Assembly: GCA_007129695.1 (NCBI GenBank)
Contig: SKVA01000068.1
Span: forward strand, 1 to 17,270
Direction of reading: 5' to 3'
Source: Spirochaetaceae bacterium
GTDB taxonomy: Bacteria > Spirochaetota > Spirochaetia > DSM-27196 > SLST01
Length of the DNA: 17,270 nt
Below, piece by piece: positions 6,798 to 13,810 of this stretch; positions within the stretch are counted from its first letter, which is position 1; every line of letters starts with the position of its first letter. A program made the translations under genes and the position numbers. The notes under the pieces are model-generated. The model ran no database searches. It was not told the DNA's origin and saw only the letters and a program-made list of their open reading frames with translations.

Positions 6798-7949
6798 CTA
6801 CTTCACAACCTCCAGGAAGGAGTCGAAGATCCAGCGCGAGTCGTACGGACCCGGCGCCGACTCGGGATGGAACTGCGCGGTCCGTACGCGGGCCGCGTCG
6901 TCCCGGATACCTTCGACGGTGTCGTCGTTCGCATTACGGAACCAGACACGGGCGCTCGCCGGAAGCGTCGCCTCGTCGACCGCAAACCCGTGATTCTGGC
7001 TTGTCACGAAGACAGCGTGTGTCAACTCGTCGCGCACCGGGTGATTCACTCCGTGGTGCCCGAACTTCATCTTGTAGGTCTTTGCGCCCATAGCCTCGGC
7101 AATCAACTGATGCCCCAGGCATATCCCGAGCACGGGACGCTTGCCGAGTGACTGCCTGACCAGCTTGACCTGACGATCGAGCACAGCAGGATCTCCCGGT
7201 CCGTTCGAAACAAACAGCGCATCGACTCCGAGCGACGCGACGAGCGCGTCGTCGGCATCGCTCGGAAGCAGCGTCACGCGGCATCCCCTTCGCGACAACT
7301 CGCGAACGATGTTTGCCTTGAGCCCGCAGTCCAGAAGCCCCAGGTGCGGTGAACCGCCCTCGTTGACCGTTACCACGTCGAGGCTACCGACCTCCCCGAC
7401 GAGCGACCTGCCTTCCATAGCCGGGAAGCGGCCGAGCGCTGCGACCACGGTAGAAACCTCTTCGTCGCTGAGTTTTGCGCCGGTGCCACGCACGATCGCG
7501 CCGTTGCACGACCCACCGTCGCGCAGCCGCAGCGTCACAGCCCTGGTGTCGACGCCGGTGATGCCCGGGGTGTTCGACGCGCGAAGGAAGTCGTCGAGCG
7601 TCGTGCGGCCGTCGGGGACCGGGCCGGTGTAGAGCGATCGGACGATGAAGCCGGCGGGTTTGACAACCGAACGCGATCCAGGCTCCGGCCCGGTCTCACC
7701 CCACTCGGGATCGCACCCGTAGTTCCCAATATGCGGGTAGGTCATCGCGACAAGCTGGCCGGTGTAGGACGGATCGGTCAGCACCTCGTGGTAGCCGCTC
7801 ATCGCGGTGTTGAACACGACCTCGCCGACCGCTTTCGGGGAAGCGCCGACAGCGGCAGACAGCTCGTCGGGAGTCGGTGCGGCCGCCCCGAACGGCGATC
7901 CGCTATACACGTGCCCGTCGGCGAGCACGAGAAAGCACGTACTACTCAT
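6798..7949 (-). CDS. carA: Carbamoyl-phosphate synthase small subunit (glutaminase)
   Basis: CarA hydrolyses glutamine and passes ammonia to CarB. The 383-residue protein has an N-terminal CPSase_sm domain (about 3-140, with GEVVFNTAMSGYHEVLTDPS at 42-61) and a class I glutamine amidotransferase domain (about 200-380). The catalytic triad is visible: C277 in GICLGHQ, and H361 and E363 in QFHPES. SNGPGDP (248-254) and SQNHGF (317-322) are also present. I chose the ATG at 7949 because GGAGA lies five bases upstream; an in-frame TTG at 7964 would overlap the T-run of the preceding terminator. It abuts carB without a gap. Only 13 bases separate the terminator T-run from the start codon, so carAB has almost no leader of its own and probably depends on readthrough from the tRNA genes. 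Confidence 0.96.
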   Translation of the reverse strand: MSSTCFLVLADGHVYSGSPFGAAAPTPDELSAAVGASPKAVGEVVFNTAMSGYHEVLTDPSYTGQLVAMTYPHIGNYGCDPEWGETGPEPGSRSVVKPAGFIVRSLYTGPVPDGRTTLDDFLRASNTPGITGVDTRAVTLRLRDGGSCNGAIVRGTGAKLSDEEVSTVVAALGRFPAMEGRSLVGEVGSLDVVTVNEGGSPHLGLLDCGLKANIVRELSRRGCRVTLLPSDADDALVASLGVDALFVSNGPGDPAVLDRQVKLVRQSLGKRPVLGICLGHQLIAEAMGAKTYKMKFGHHGVNHPVRDELTHAVFVTSQNHGFAVDEATLPASARVWFRNANDDTVEGIRDDAARVRTAQFHPESAPGPYDSRWIFDSFLEVVK

Positions 7950-7962
7950 CGCATCTCCACGC

Positions 7963-8008
7963 AAAAAAACGGCCTTGACGACGCCGCATGACGCGGCGGC
8001 GCAAGGCC
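7963..8008 (-). terminator. Rho-independent terminator between tRNA-Glu and carA
   Basis: Read on the minus strand, GGCCTTG (8008-8002) pairs with CAAGGCC (7977-7971). An inner CGCCGC/GCGGCG stem forms within it. A G and then seven T residues (7969-7963) follow. It starts six bases after the tRNA-Glu gene and ends four bases before the carA ribosome binding site. It can end the tRNA transcript, or act as an attenuator or valve for carAB. Confidence 0.82.
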
Positions 8009-8014
8009 CTCGGC

Positions 8015-8086
8015 TACCCCCTAGGGGAATCGAACCCCTCTTTAGAGACTGAGAATCTCTCGTCCTAGCCGATAGACGAAGGGGGC
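8015..8086 (-). tRNA. tRNA-Glu (anticodon CTC)
   Basis: This 72-nt gene folds as a cloverleaf. The acceptor arms GCCCCCT and AGGGGGT are perfectly complementary, with discriminator A. The D arm (GTC...GAC), the anticodon stem AGAGA/TCTCT with loop TTCTCAG, and a T arm with GTTCGATTC are all present. The anticodon CTC reads GAG. The 3' CCA is not encoded. It is the second gene of a tRNA-Gln-tRNA-Glu transcript and is followed six bases later by a terminator. Confidence 0.95.
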
Positions 8087-8094
8087 ATCTATCG

Positions 8095-8165
8095 CTTCCC
8101 GGGGAGGACTCGAACCCCCACTAACAGAGCCAGAATCTGTGGTGCTACCATTACACAACCGGGAA
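8095..8165 (-). tRNA. tRNA-Gln (anticodon CTG)
   Basis: This 71-nt gene has acceptor arms TTCCCGG and CCGGGAA, discriminator G and a D loop with AATGGTA. The anticodon stem is ACAGA/TCTGT with loop TTCTGGC, and the T arm contains GTTCGAGTC. The anticodon CTG reads CAG. CCA is not encoded. It lies eight bases before tRNA-Glu and about nine bases after the predicted transcription start. Confidence 0.95.
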
Positions 8166-8180
8166 TCGGCGCACGCGGAA

Positions 8181-8210
8181 ACGATACAACCGCACCCGGC
8201 GCTTTGTCAA
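8181..8210 (-). promoter_or_regulatory. Promoter of the tRNA-Gln-tRNA-Glu(-carAB) transcript
   Basis: On the minus strand a perfect -35 box TTGACA (8210-8205) and TATCGT (8186-8181) are separated by 18 bases. The start would fall near 8174, about nine bases before the mature tRNA-Gln 5' end. No separate promoter for carAB was found downstream. Confidence 0.65.
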
Positions 8211-8226
8211 CCCTCGCGTTTCGCGG

Positions 8227-8255
8227 TTCAAAAACCGGCGCGAATTCGGTACCCT
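8227..8255 (+). promoter_or_regulatory. Promoter of the rightward hisD-like operon (leaderless geometry)
   Basis: TTCAAA (8227-8232), a 17-base spacer and TACCCT (8250-8255) are followed by exactly six bases and then the ATG at 8262. This is the same -10 to ATG distance as for the leftward gene at 127. Both boxes are imperfect, so the call rests mainly on position and on the lack of a Shine-Dalgarno sequence. It diverges from the tRNA promoter; the two -35 boxes are 16 bases apart. Confidence 0.4.
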
Positions 8256-8261
8256 TCCCGC

Positions 8262-9569
8262 ATGCAAGTACGAATCGTGGAGTGGTCGGCACTCACCAAC
8301 GACGAGCGCAGCGCCCTGCTGCTGCGCTCTGAGAGCGACATCACCGACGCGGTCGCGGTTGCCGAAACGATCGTCGCCGACGTCGCGCGTCGCGGTGACA
8401 CGGCCGTGCGCGAGCTATCGGCGCGGCTCGATCGGATGACCGATCCCGACCTGCCGCTTCGGGTGGGCGACGATGAAATAGCCGCCGCGGTCGATCGGAT
8501 AGACCCGAACGTGCGCGCGTCGATCGACTACGCGATCGCAAACGTGCGGGCGGTTCACGAAACCCAACGCGAGCACCAGACTACGCTGACCGAGGTAAGA
8601 CCCGGCATCCTTGCCGGGGAGCGAACCGTCGCGATCGATTCGGTAGGGCTCTACGTGCCGCGCGGCCGTGGGAGCTTTCCTTCGATGCTCTACATGCTCG
8701 CGGTCCCCGCGCAGATCGCGGGGGTGCGCCGCCTCGTCGTTACCACCCCGTCGGCGCCCGACGGATCGGTCGACGCAGCGTGCCTCTACGCGGCCGATCG
8801 GTGTGGAGTCCACGACGTCTACCGTGTCGGGGGGGCTCAGGCGATCGCCGCGCTCGCGTACGGAACCGAATCGATCCCCGCCGTCGACAAGATCGTTGGG
8901 CCTGGCAGCGCGTACGTCGCCGCCGCGAAGCGAATCGTCCGTGACCGCGTCGATGTGGGGCTGCCTGCGGGGCCGTCCGAGTCGGCTATCCTCGCCGATC
9001 AATCGGCCGATGCGTTCTGCGTCGCGCGCGACCTGCTGATCGAAGCCGAACACGGCGCCGATTCGCAGGCGATCCTCGTGACGACCGATCGAACGCTCGC
9101 CGAACAGACCGCTCGAGAGATCGAGCAGCTCATCGGTGAGACCCCCGAGCCACGGCGGAGCTTCCTGGAGTCGGTTTTCGCCGGATACGGCGCGATCATC
9201 ACCGCGGCGACGGTAAGCGACTGCGCCGACATCGTCAACGCGATAGCGCCGGAGCACTTGCAGATTCGCACGGCCGACCCGTTCGAGACGATGGGGCTCA
9301 TCAGGAACGCCGCGGAGATCCTGCTTGGAGAGCACACGCCGTTCAGCATCGCGAACTACGCAGCCGGGGCGAACGCGGTGCTGCCGACCGGAGGGTTCGC
9401 GCGCGCGTGGTCGGGGGTTTCGGTGCGCGACTTCGTCAAACGCTCGGGCCTTGTCCATGTCAGCCGCGGCGCGTACCGCGAGATCGCATCGCACGCGGCG
9501 ACGCTCGCCGACTACGAAGGCTTCTATTGGCACGCGCGAGCGCTGCGCGACCGCGAAGGGTTCCGCTGA
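8262..9569 (+). CDS. hisD: Histidinol dehydrogenase family protein (HisD-like, altered active site)
   Basis: The 435-residue protein covers the whole HisD fold and has its NAD-site motifs: VGLYVPRGRGSFPSMLYM (128-145), VGGAQAIAALAYGT (189-202), VGPGSAYVAAAK (212-223) and GPSE (237-240). The catalytic pair E331-H332 is present (APEHLQ), as are the counterparts of zinc ligands H262 (H264) and H419 (H424) of E. coli HisD. By my alignment, however, zinc ligands Gln259 and Asp360 are E261 and N365. The histidinol-contacting Glu356 and His367 are F361 and A372 (FSIANYAAGANAVLPT). Those changes are more typical of HisD paralogues that oxidise other alcohols. The gene stands apart from any other his gene, at the head of a folC-NFACT-murD run. 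The symbol therefore names the family; true histidinol dehydrogenase activity is uncertain. The start ATG has no ribosome binding site and fits a leaderless mRNA; an upstream in-frame start would run through tRNA-Gln. Confidence 0.85.
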   Translation: MQVRIVEWSALTNDERSALLLRSESDITDAVAVAETIVADVARRGDTAVRELSARLDRMTDPDLPLRVGDDEIAAAVDRIDPNVRASIDYAIANVRAVHETQREHQTTLTEVRPGILAGERTVAIDSVGLYVPRGRGSFPSMLYMLAVPAQIAGVRRLVVTTPSAPDGSVDAACLYAADRCGVHDVYRVGGAQAIAALAYGTESIPAVDKIVGPGSAYVAAAKRIVRDRVDVGLPAGPSESAILADQSADAFCVARDLLIEAEHGADSQAILVTTDRTLAEQTAREIEQLIGETPEPRRSFLESVFAGYGAIITAATVSDCADIVNAIAPEHLQIRTADPFETMGLIRNAAEILLGEHTPFSIANYAAGANAVLPTGGFARAWSGVSVRDFVKRSGLVHVSRGAYREIASHAATLADYEGFYWHARALRDREGFR

Positions 9570-9570
9570 T

Positions 9571-10902
9571 ATGTTCGCGACGGTGGAAGAGGGCTTCGAT
9601 TTCTGCGAGAGTTTCGTCAACGTCGAACGCGGTGCGTACTCGCCGCGCCGGTGGCGGCTCGAACGGATGCGCGCGCTCCTGCAAGCATTCGGCGATCCGC
9701 ACCGCGCCTACCCGACGATCCACGTTACCGGATCGAAGGGGAAAGGGTCGACGGCGGCCTACGCGGCGCACATCCTGCACGCGGCGGGTCACCGCGTTGG
9801 CCTCTACACATCGCCGCACGTCGAGTCGTACCGCGAACGCGTCCGCGTACTCGACGGATCGCTCACCGACGACGTGTTCCTGGCCGCCTTCGAGCGGATC
9901 GCGGCCTGGGCGAACGATCAGCGGCGACGCGTTCGCGCTGAGGAGCTCCCTACTACGTTCGAGCTGGTCACGTTGCTGGCCTTTCTGGTGTTCAGGGAGG
10001 TCGGCTGCGCGTTCGCGTCAATCGAAGTCGGGCTCGGCGGACGGCTCGACGCGACGAATCTGGTTCGGCCGATCGTCTCGGTCATCACCCCGATCGAGCT
10101 CGAGCACACCGAGTACCTCGGCCCGACGCTGCGCAGCATCGCCGGCGAAAAGGCGGCGATCATCAAGCGCGGAACTCCGGTGGTAGTCTCTCGACAGCAC
10201 CCGGAGTCGATGCACGTGATCGAGCGTGTGGCACAGCTTCGTCGCTCATCGCTCACCCGGATCGAATCGATAGGCGACGTGGAAAGCCGACTCGACGGGC
10301 TATCGACGACAGTTCGGTTCACCACCCCGCGTATCGGTAGGGTCGAATCGAGCCTGCGGATGCTCGGATCCACGCAGGCGAGCAACGCCGCGTTGGCCAC
10401 GCTCGCGATCGACATCGCGCTTCCCGACACTCGGGGTGCGGCGGTTGAGCTCGGCCTGCGCGAGACGTGGCTCCCGGGCCGCTCGGAGATCCTTGCCGGG
10501 TCGCCCGCGCTTCTGGTCGACGGAGCGCATACCCCCGACTCGGTCGCGCTCGTCTGCGAAACGGCCCGGGCTCTCTGCCCGGACCGTAACAAGCGGGCAA
10601 TCATCTTCGGATCGGTTGCCGGCAAGGCGCACGCGCAGATGCTCGAGCACGTCGTGGAAACCTTCGATTCGATCGTCATCTGCGAACCCGGCACGTTCAA
10701 GCCGAGCGATCCCGAAGCCCTTGCGGCGATCTGCAGGCAACTCGGGAAACCGTGCACCGTGATAGACGGCGGCGCCGACGCGATCGCGCACGCGGTTTCG
10801 CTCATCGGGGCATCGGACGGACTGATCGTCGGCTGCGGTAGCTTCTACCTGGCGGGAAAACTGCGCGCCGCTCACCGGACCGGGGCGGAGCATGTCGCTT
10901 AA
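9571..10902 (+). CDS. folC: Folylpolyglutamate synthase / dihydrofolate synthase
   Basis: FolC is a Mur-ligase-family enzyme that adds glutamate to dihydropteroate and/or to reduced folates in the cytoplasm. The 443-residue product is of normal length. The P-loop is TGSKGKGST (53-61), followed by YTSPHVESYRERVRV (79-93), the metal and substrate motif EVGLGGRLDATN (152-163), LEHTEYLGPT (177-186) and GEKAAIIK (192-199, with the candidate carbamylated lysine). The C-terminal domain begins around 290, with LLVDGAHTPDSV typical of FolC (DGAHNP in most). The start lies one base after the hisD-like stop; only a weak GAAGGG precedes it, so translational coupling is likely. Its last 11 bases overlap the next gene. 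Whether it has one or both activities cannot be told from sequence. Confidence 0.92.
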   Translation: MFATVEEGFDFCESFVNVERGAYSPRRWRLERMRALLQAFGDPHRAYPTIHVTGSKGKGSTAAYAAHILHAAGHRVGLYTSPHVESYRERVRVLDGSLTDDVFLAAFERIAAWANDQRRRVRAEELPTTFELVTLLAFLVFREVGCAFASIEVGLGGRLDATNLVRPIVSVITPIELEHTEYLGPTLRSIAGEKAAIIKRGTPVVVSRQHPESMHVIERVAQLRRSSLTRIESIGDVESRLDGLSTTVRFTTPRIGRVESSLRMLGSTQASNAALATLAIDIALPDTRGAAVELGLRETWLPGRSEILAGSPALLVDGAHTPDSVALVCETARALCPDRNKRAIIFGSVAGKAHAQMLEHVVETFDSIVICEPGTFKPSDPEALAAICRQLGKPCTVIDGGADAIAHAVSLIGASDGLIVGCGSFYLAGKLRAAHRTGAEHVA

Positions 10903-12310
10903 CTGGCGAGAGATCGATGCGGTCATCGATGAGCTCGCGCTGCGCGGAGCGTTCATCCAACAGGTGATTCAGCCCGATTTCCGGAACCTGTGGATCGAGA
11001 TCTACCGACCCGGACAGACGTTCTTCCTCAGAATCTGTCTGGAGACGGGTAGAACCAGGATTCACAGCGAGACCGGCCGACCAAGGAAACCGACGACCCG
11101 CCAGCGCTTCGCGCAGTTTGCCAACGCCCGATTGCGCGGCGCGCGAGTCGGTGACGTCGCCCAGGTCAACGCAGACCGGATCGTCAGGATCGATTGCCGG
11201 CGCGCGGATGAACCATCGATCGTGTGGATCAGGCTCTGGGGCGGTGCTGCCAACGTGGTCGTCACCGACGCCGACTGGGTGATCCTGGATGCGTTCTACC
11301 GACGGCCAAAGCGCGGCGAAGTCTCGGGTGGCAGATTCGCGTTGCCGGACAGCCGTGCGCAGGCGGGGGTCGCTACTCGTTCGCCGGCGGAGTTTGCGCC
11401 CCGCTGGACCCGCGATGTGAACCGCGCGACGCGCGATCACTACCGCGAAGTCGAGCGTGATGAGCGCAGAACCGTGCTGCTCGAACGGGCACGTTCGTCG
11501 ATAGAGAGCAGCCTTTCGGCCGCATCGCGCAGACAGTCTGAGATCCGAGAGCAGCTAGCCCGCGTGGAATCGGGGTCCGCGGGACGTCATTACGGCGATC
11601 TGATCATGACGAACCTCCACCTCATCGAACCCGGGGCTCGCTGGGTTACGTGTGACGACTACGAAACGGGCGAATCGGTGACTCTCGAGCTCGATCCGGG
11701 TTTGAGCCCGGCCGAAAATGGCGCACGCTACTACGAGCGAGCGAAGCGTGACGAACGTCGGTCGACGGCGCTGAAGGAGGATGCGGTCACGCTCGACAGC
11801 CGGGTCGTCCGCCTCGAGCGCACGCTCGCGCGGCTCGACTCGATGGATGAGGATGGCCTGGAGGCGCTCGTCGCCGACGGTTCAGCGCGCCGAACGACGC
11901 AGCGTACGAGCGACGCGCAGCCCGGACTCGAGTTCGAGCGTCACGGGTTTTCGATCCTGGTCGGCCGCAACGCCCGGGAGAACGATGAGCTGCTGCGTCG
12001 ATACGTCCGGGGTAACGATCTGTGGCTGCACACGCGCGACTACCCCGGCGGGTACGTTTTCGTGCGGTCGAGGCCGGGTAAGTCGGTGCCGCTCGACGTG
12101 CTGCTCGACGCGGGCAACCTGGCCGTTCATTTCAGCAAGGCCAGACCGAACGGTCGGGCGGACCTCTACTATACAAGCGTGAAGTATCTGCGCCGGGCGA
12201 AGACGGCACCGATCGGTACGGTCCTTCCGACGCAGGAGAAGAATCTGTCGGTCACCGTCGACCGCGAGCGTCTTGCCGAAATCCTGGGCAACGAACCGGT
12301 TCGCGATTGA
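10892..12310 (+). CDS. NFACT family protein (RqcH / fibronectin-binding-protein-A-like)
   Basis: Bacterial NFACT proteins such as RqcH bind stalled 50S subunits and recruit tRNA-Ala to add alanine tails to nascent chains; older annotations call them fibronectin-binding proteins. The 472-residue product has an NFACT-N domain (about 1-140). This includes the DR pair needed for RqcH tailing (D95-R96 in NADRIVRI) and RLWGGAANVVV (114-124). A charged helical segment (about 180-225) is followed by GDLIMTNLHLI (235-245) and LDPGLSPAENGARYYERAKR (267-286), and a second helix (about 287-325) completes the coiled-coil region. The C-terminal NFACT-R domain (about 350-445) has GFSILVGRNARENDELL and NDLWLHTRDYPGGYVFVR. 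It is about 100 residues shorter than B. subtilis RqcH, and the helix-hairpin-helix domain after NFACT-N is not visible. The start overlaps folC by 11 bases and is preceded by GGGGCGGAG. Confidence 0.88.
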   Translation: MSLNWREIDAVIDELALRGAFIQQVIQPDFRNLWIEIYRPGQTFFLRICLETGRTRIHSETGRPRKPTTRQRFAQFANARLRGARVGDVAQVNADRIVRIDCRRADEPSIVWIRLWGGAANVVVTDADWVILDAFYRRPKRGEVSGGRFALPDSRAQAGVATRSPAEFAPRWTRDVNRATRDHYREVERDERRTVLLERARSSIESSLSAASRRQSEIREQLARVESGSAGRHYGDLIMTNLHLIEPGARWVTCDDYETGESVTLELDPGLSPAENGARYYERAKRDERRSTALKEDAVTLDSRVVRLERTLARLDSMDEDGLEALVADGSARRTTQRTSDAQPGLEFERHGFSILVGRNARENDELLRRYVRGNDLWLHTRDYPGGYVFVRSRPGKSVPLDVLLDAGNLAVHFSKARPNGRADLYYTSVKYLRRAKTAPIGTVLPTQEKNLSVTVDRERLAEILGNEPVRD

Positions 12311-12335
12311 CGATTCGTTCGACAACGAAGATCTT
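12307..12335 (+). promoter_or_regulatory. Possible internal promoter before the pseudokinase-like gene
   Basis: TTGACG (12307-12312) overlaps the NFACT stop codon and is followed after 17 bases by GATCTT (12330-12335). A start near 12342 would leave about five bases before the ATG at 12347. The -10 box is poor (three of six consensus bases). Its support is mainly the 36-base gap, the largest in this operon, and the lack of a clear Shine-Dalgarno sequence. Confidence 0.25.
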
Positions 12336-12346
12336 AGCGGTACGCT

Positions 12347-13786
12347 ATGGCACAACACGTAACACCTATTGCAGAGGGTCTCGTTCGCGTAGAGCGCGAA
12401 GCAGATGTGCTCCTGGGAGTCGACACCGGCATCCCGGCGAACAGTCCGACGCTGCGCAAGCTCGCGGGGCAGAAACGCCAGGCCGGTCACATCGTTCACG
12501 GCGAGCTGGTCGAGCACTGGATCCCGAAGGGCTTCATCGAGTACGACGGGAAGGTCCATGTCACAGGACCGTTCGCTTCGGGTCGTCTGGTATCGACGGT
12601 ACTGTCGACCGGTGGTACCGAACGGCTCACGGCGCTCAGACGGATCGCCGATGCGTTCTCGGCGGTGATAGCGCGTGGAGAGGCGGTCGATCCGATCCAC
12701 ACGCGGAGTATGGTCCTGCTCGACGACGGTGGCGCGCTCGTCCTTCCACCCGATATAACCAAGGCAATCCGTGAGCACCAGAGTTACTCGCAACGCATCG
12801 AAGGCATGGAGCGCTACAACCATCCCGACTGGCCTCCCGAGAAGAACATCGGGTTCTTCCTGGCCGTAGCGTCGTATCAGATCATGACCGGTGACTTCCC
12901 GTACGACGCCAATGACGAAGAGGAACTGCACGCGAGGGTCCGAATGGGCACGGTCATCCCCGCATCGGCGCGAGACGTAACGATCCGGCCCGAGGTTTCC
13001 GATCTCCTGCAGCGGGCGCTCACAAGCAAGGAGGCGCCGCTCGATCCCTCCGGTTGGGCCGAACGGCTTCACACGTGGCACAAGAACGGATTCACCGATC
13101 GGCTGACCGAGGAACAGCGAGCTGAACGACAGAGCGCTGCCTCTCAGACCGTGCAGCGCGTCGAAAAGACGTTTCAGCGCAAGGAACTCGTCCGCCGAAA
13201 CGGGCGCAAGGCGCTCATCATCGCGGCGATCGTGATCGTCGTCGGGTCGATACCGGGAACGATCATCTATAATGCATTGCAGCCGCGCAGCACGGCCGGA
13301 CTTCCCGCCGACGAGGTCGTCCGCGTGTTCTACACGAGCATCAACACGCTCGACCACATGGTGATGGAAGACGCGGTCATCGACGGGGCCGGAAGGCCAC
13401 TCATCCGCGAGGTCATGAACCTGTTCGTCCTGGACCGGCAGCGGATGAGCGTTGAGATGCAGTCTGGGTTCGTCGACGCGCAGCAGTGGCGTGACGCGGG
13501 GATGCCCGCGCTCCAAGCCAACCGCGTCCCGTACGGTGTTGCGTTTCTGGAGCTCACCGCACTTGCCGCGCCCGACGCAGAACGGTGGTTCCAGGCCGAT
13601 TTCGAGCGCTGGCTGCCCGACTACGATGCCGCCGAAACGGGAGGCAACGTGATCGCCGGCTATCGTAACCGTGAGATCGTGCGGTTGCGGCAGGATCGCG
13701 AGGACTGGGTGATCTACGAGTTTGAGCAGATCAGCCAGGAGCGGCTCAACGTGCGCGAACTGCGGCAAGCCGCGGCTCAGCAGTGA
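12347..13786 (+). CDS. Pseudokinase-like single-pass membrane protein
   Basis: I do not recognise a named gene. The 479-residue protein has three parts. Residues 1-235 look like a degenerate Ser/Thr-kinase fold. An alpha-E-like helix (RRIADAFSAVIARG, 98-111) leads into SMVLLDDGGALVLPPDI (121-137), which sits where active kinases have the catalytic loop and DFG. HPDWPPEKNIGFFLAVASYQ (159-178) and IMTGDFPYD (179-187) resemble the APE-to-helix-F region, and LRPEVSDLLQRAL-like helix text (213-225) follows. The HRD aspartate and DFG are missing, and no glycine loop or VAIK lysine is evident, so catalysis is unlikely. A basic stretch and a transmembrane segment (about 288-311, ALIIAAIVIVVGSIPGTIIY) come next, then an outside domain (about 315-479) ending in WVIYEFEQI that might be NTF2-like. 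The expected topology is N-terminus in. The ATG is the first start after an in-frame stop. It sits between the NFACT gene and an orphan gene upstream of murD. Confidence 0.75.
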   Translation: MAQHVTPIAEGLVRVEREADVLLGVDTGIPANSPTLRKLAGQKRQAGHIVHGELVEHWIPKGFIEYDGKVHVTGPFASGRLVSTVLSTGGTERLTALRRIADAFSAVIARGEAVDPIHTRSMVLLDDGGALVLPPDITKAIREHQSYSQRIEGMERYNHPDWPPEKNIGFFLAVASYQIMTGDFPYDANDEEELHARVRMGTVIPASARDVTIRPEVSDLLQRALTSKEAPLDPSGWAERLHTWHKNGFTDRLTEEQRAERQSAASQTVQRVEKTFQRKELVRRNGRKALIIAAIVIVVGSIPGTIIYNALQPRSTAGLPADEVVRVFYTSINTLDHMVMEDAVIDGAGRPLIREVMNLFVLDRQRMSVEMQSGFVDAQQWRDAGMPALQANRVPYGVAFLELTALAAPDAERWFQADFERWLPDYDAAETGGNVIAGYRNREIVRLRQDREDWVIYEFEQISQERLNVRELRQAAAQQ

Positions 13787-13810
13787 TCCGCGGACCACGG
13801 GTCGCGTGAA

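Noticed and set aside
5520..7151. 543-codon plus-strand open frame antisense to carB and carA
   Set aside because: The opposite strand encodes CarA and CarB with all catalytic motifs. The frame is a codon-bias shadow in GC-rich DNA, its translation is low-complexity (Arg, Asp, Val, Leu), and it has no ribosome binding site or family motif.
8209..8228. Palindromic operator between the tRNA and hisD-like promoters
   Set aside because: CGCGTTTCGCG and an AACC/GGTT pair are present, but their symmetry centres differ, so there is no consistent inverted repeat.
8139..8261. Upstream extension of the hisD-like reading frame (start at 8139)
   Set aside because: It would run through the tRNA-Gln gene on the opposite strand and the promoter region. 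The protein homology begins near the ATG at 8262.
8415..9620. 401-codon minus-strand open frame antisense to the hisD-like gene
   Set aside because: It mirrors a gene with clear HisD family motifs and its own translation lacks any domain signal.
11882..13798. 638-codon minus-strand open frame across the NFACT and pseudokinase genes
   Set aside because: It crosses two plus-strand genes with coherent domains and operon spacing. Its product shows no recognisable motif and is Arg/Asp/Val-rich like other antisense shadows here.
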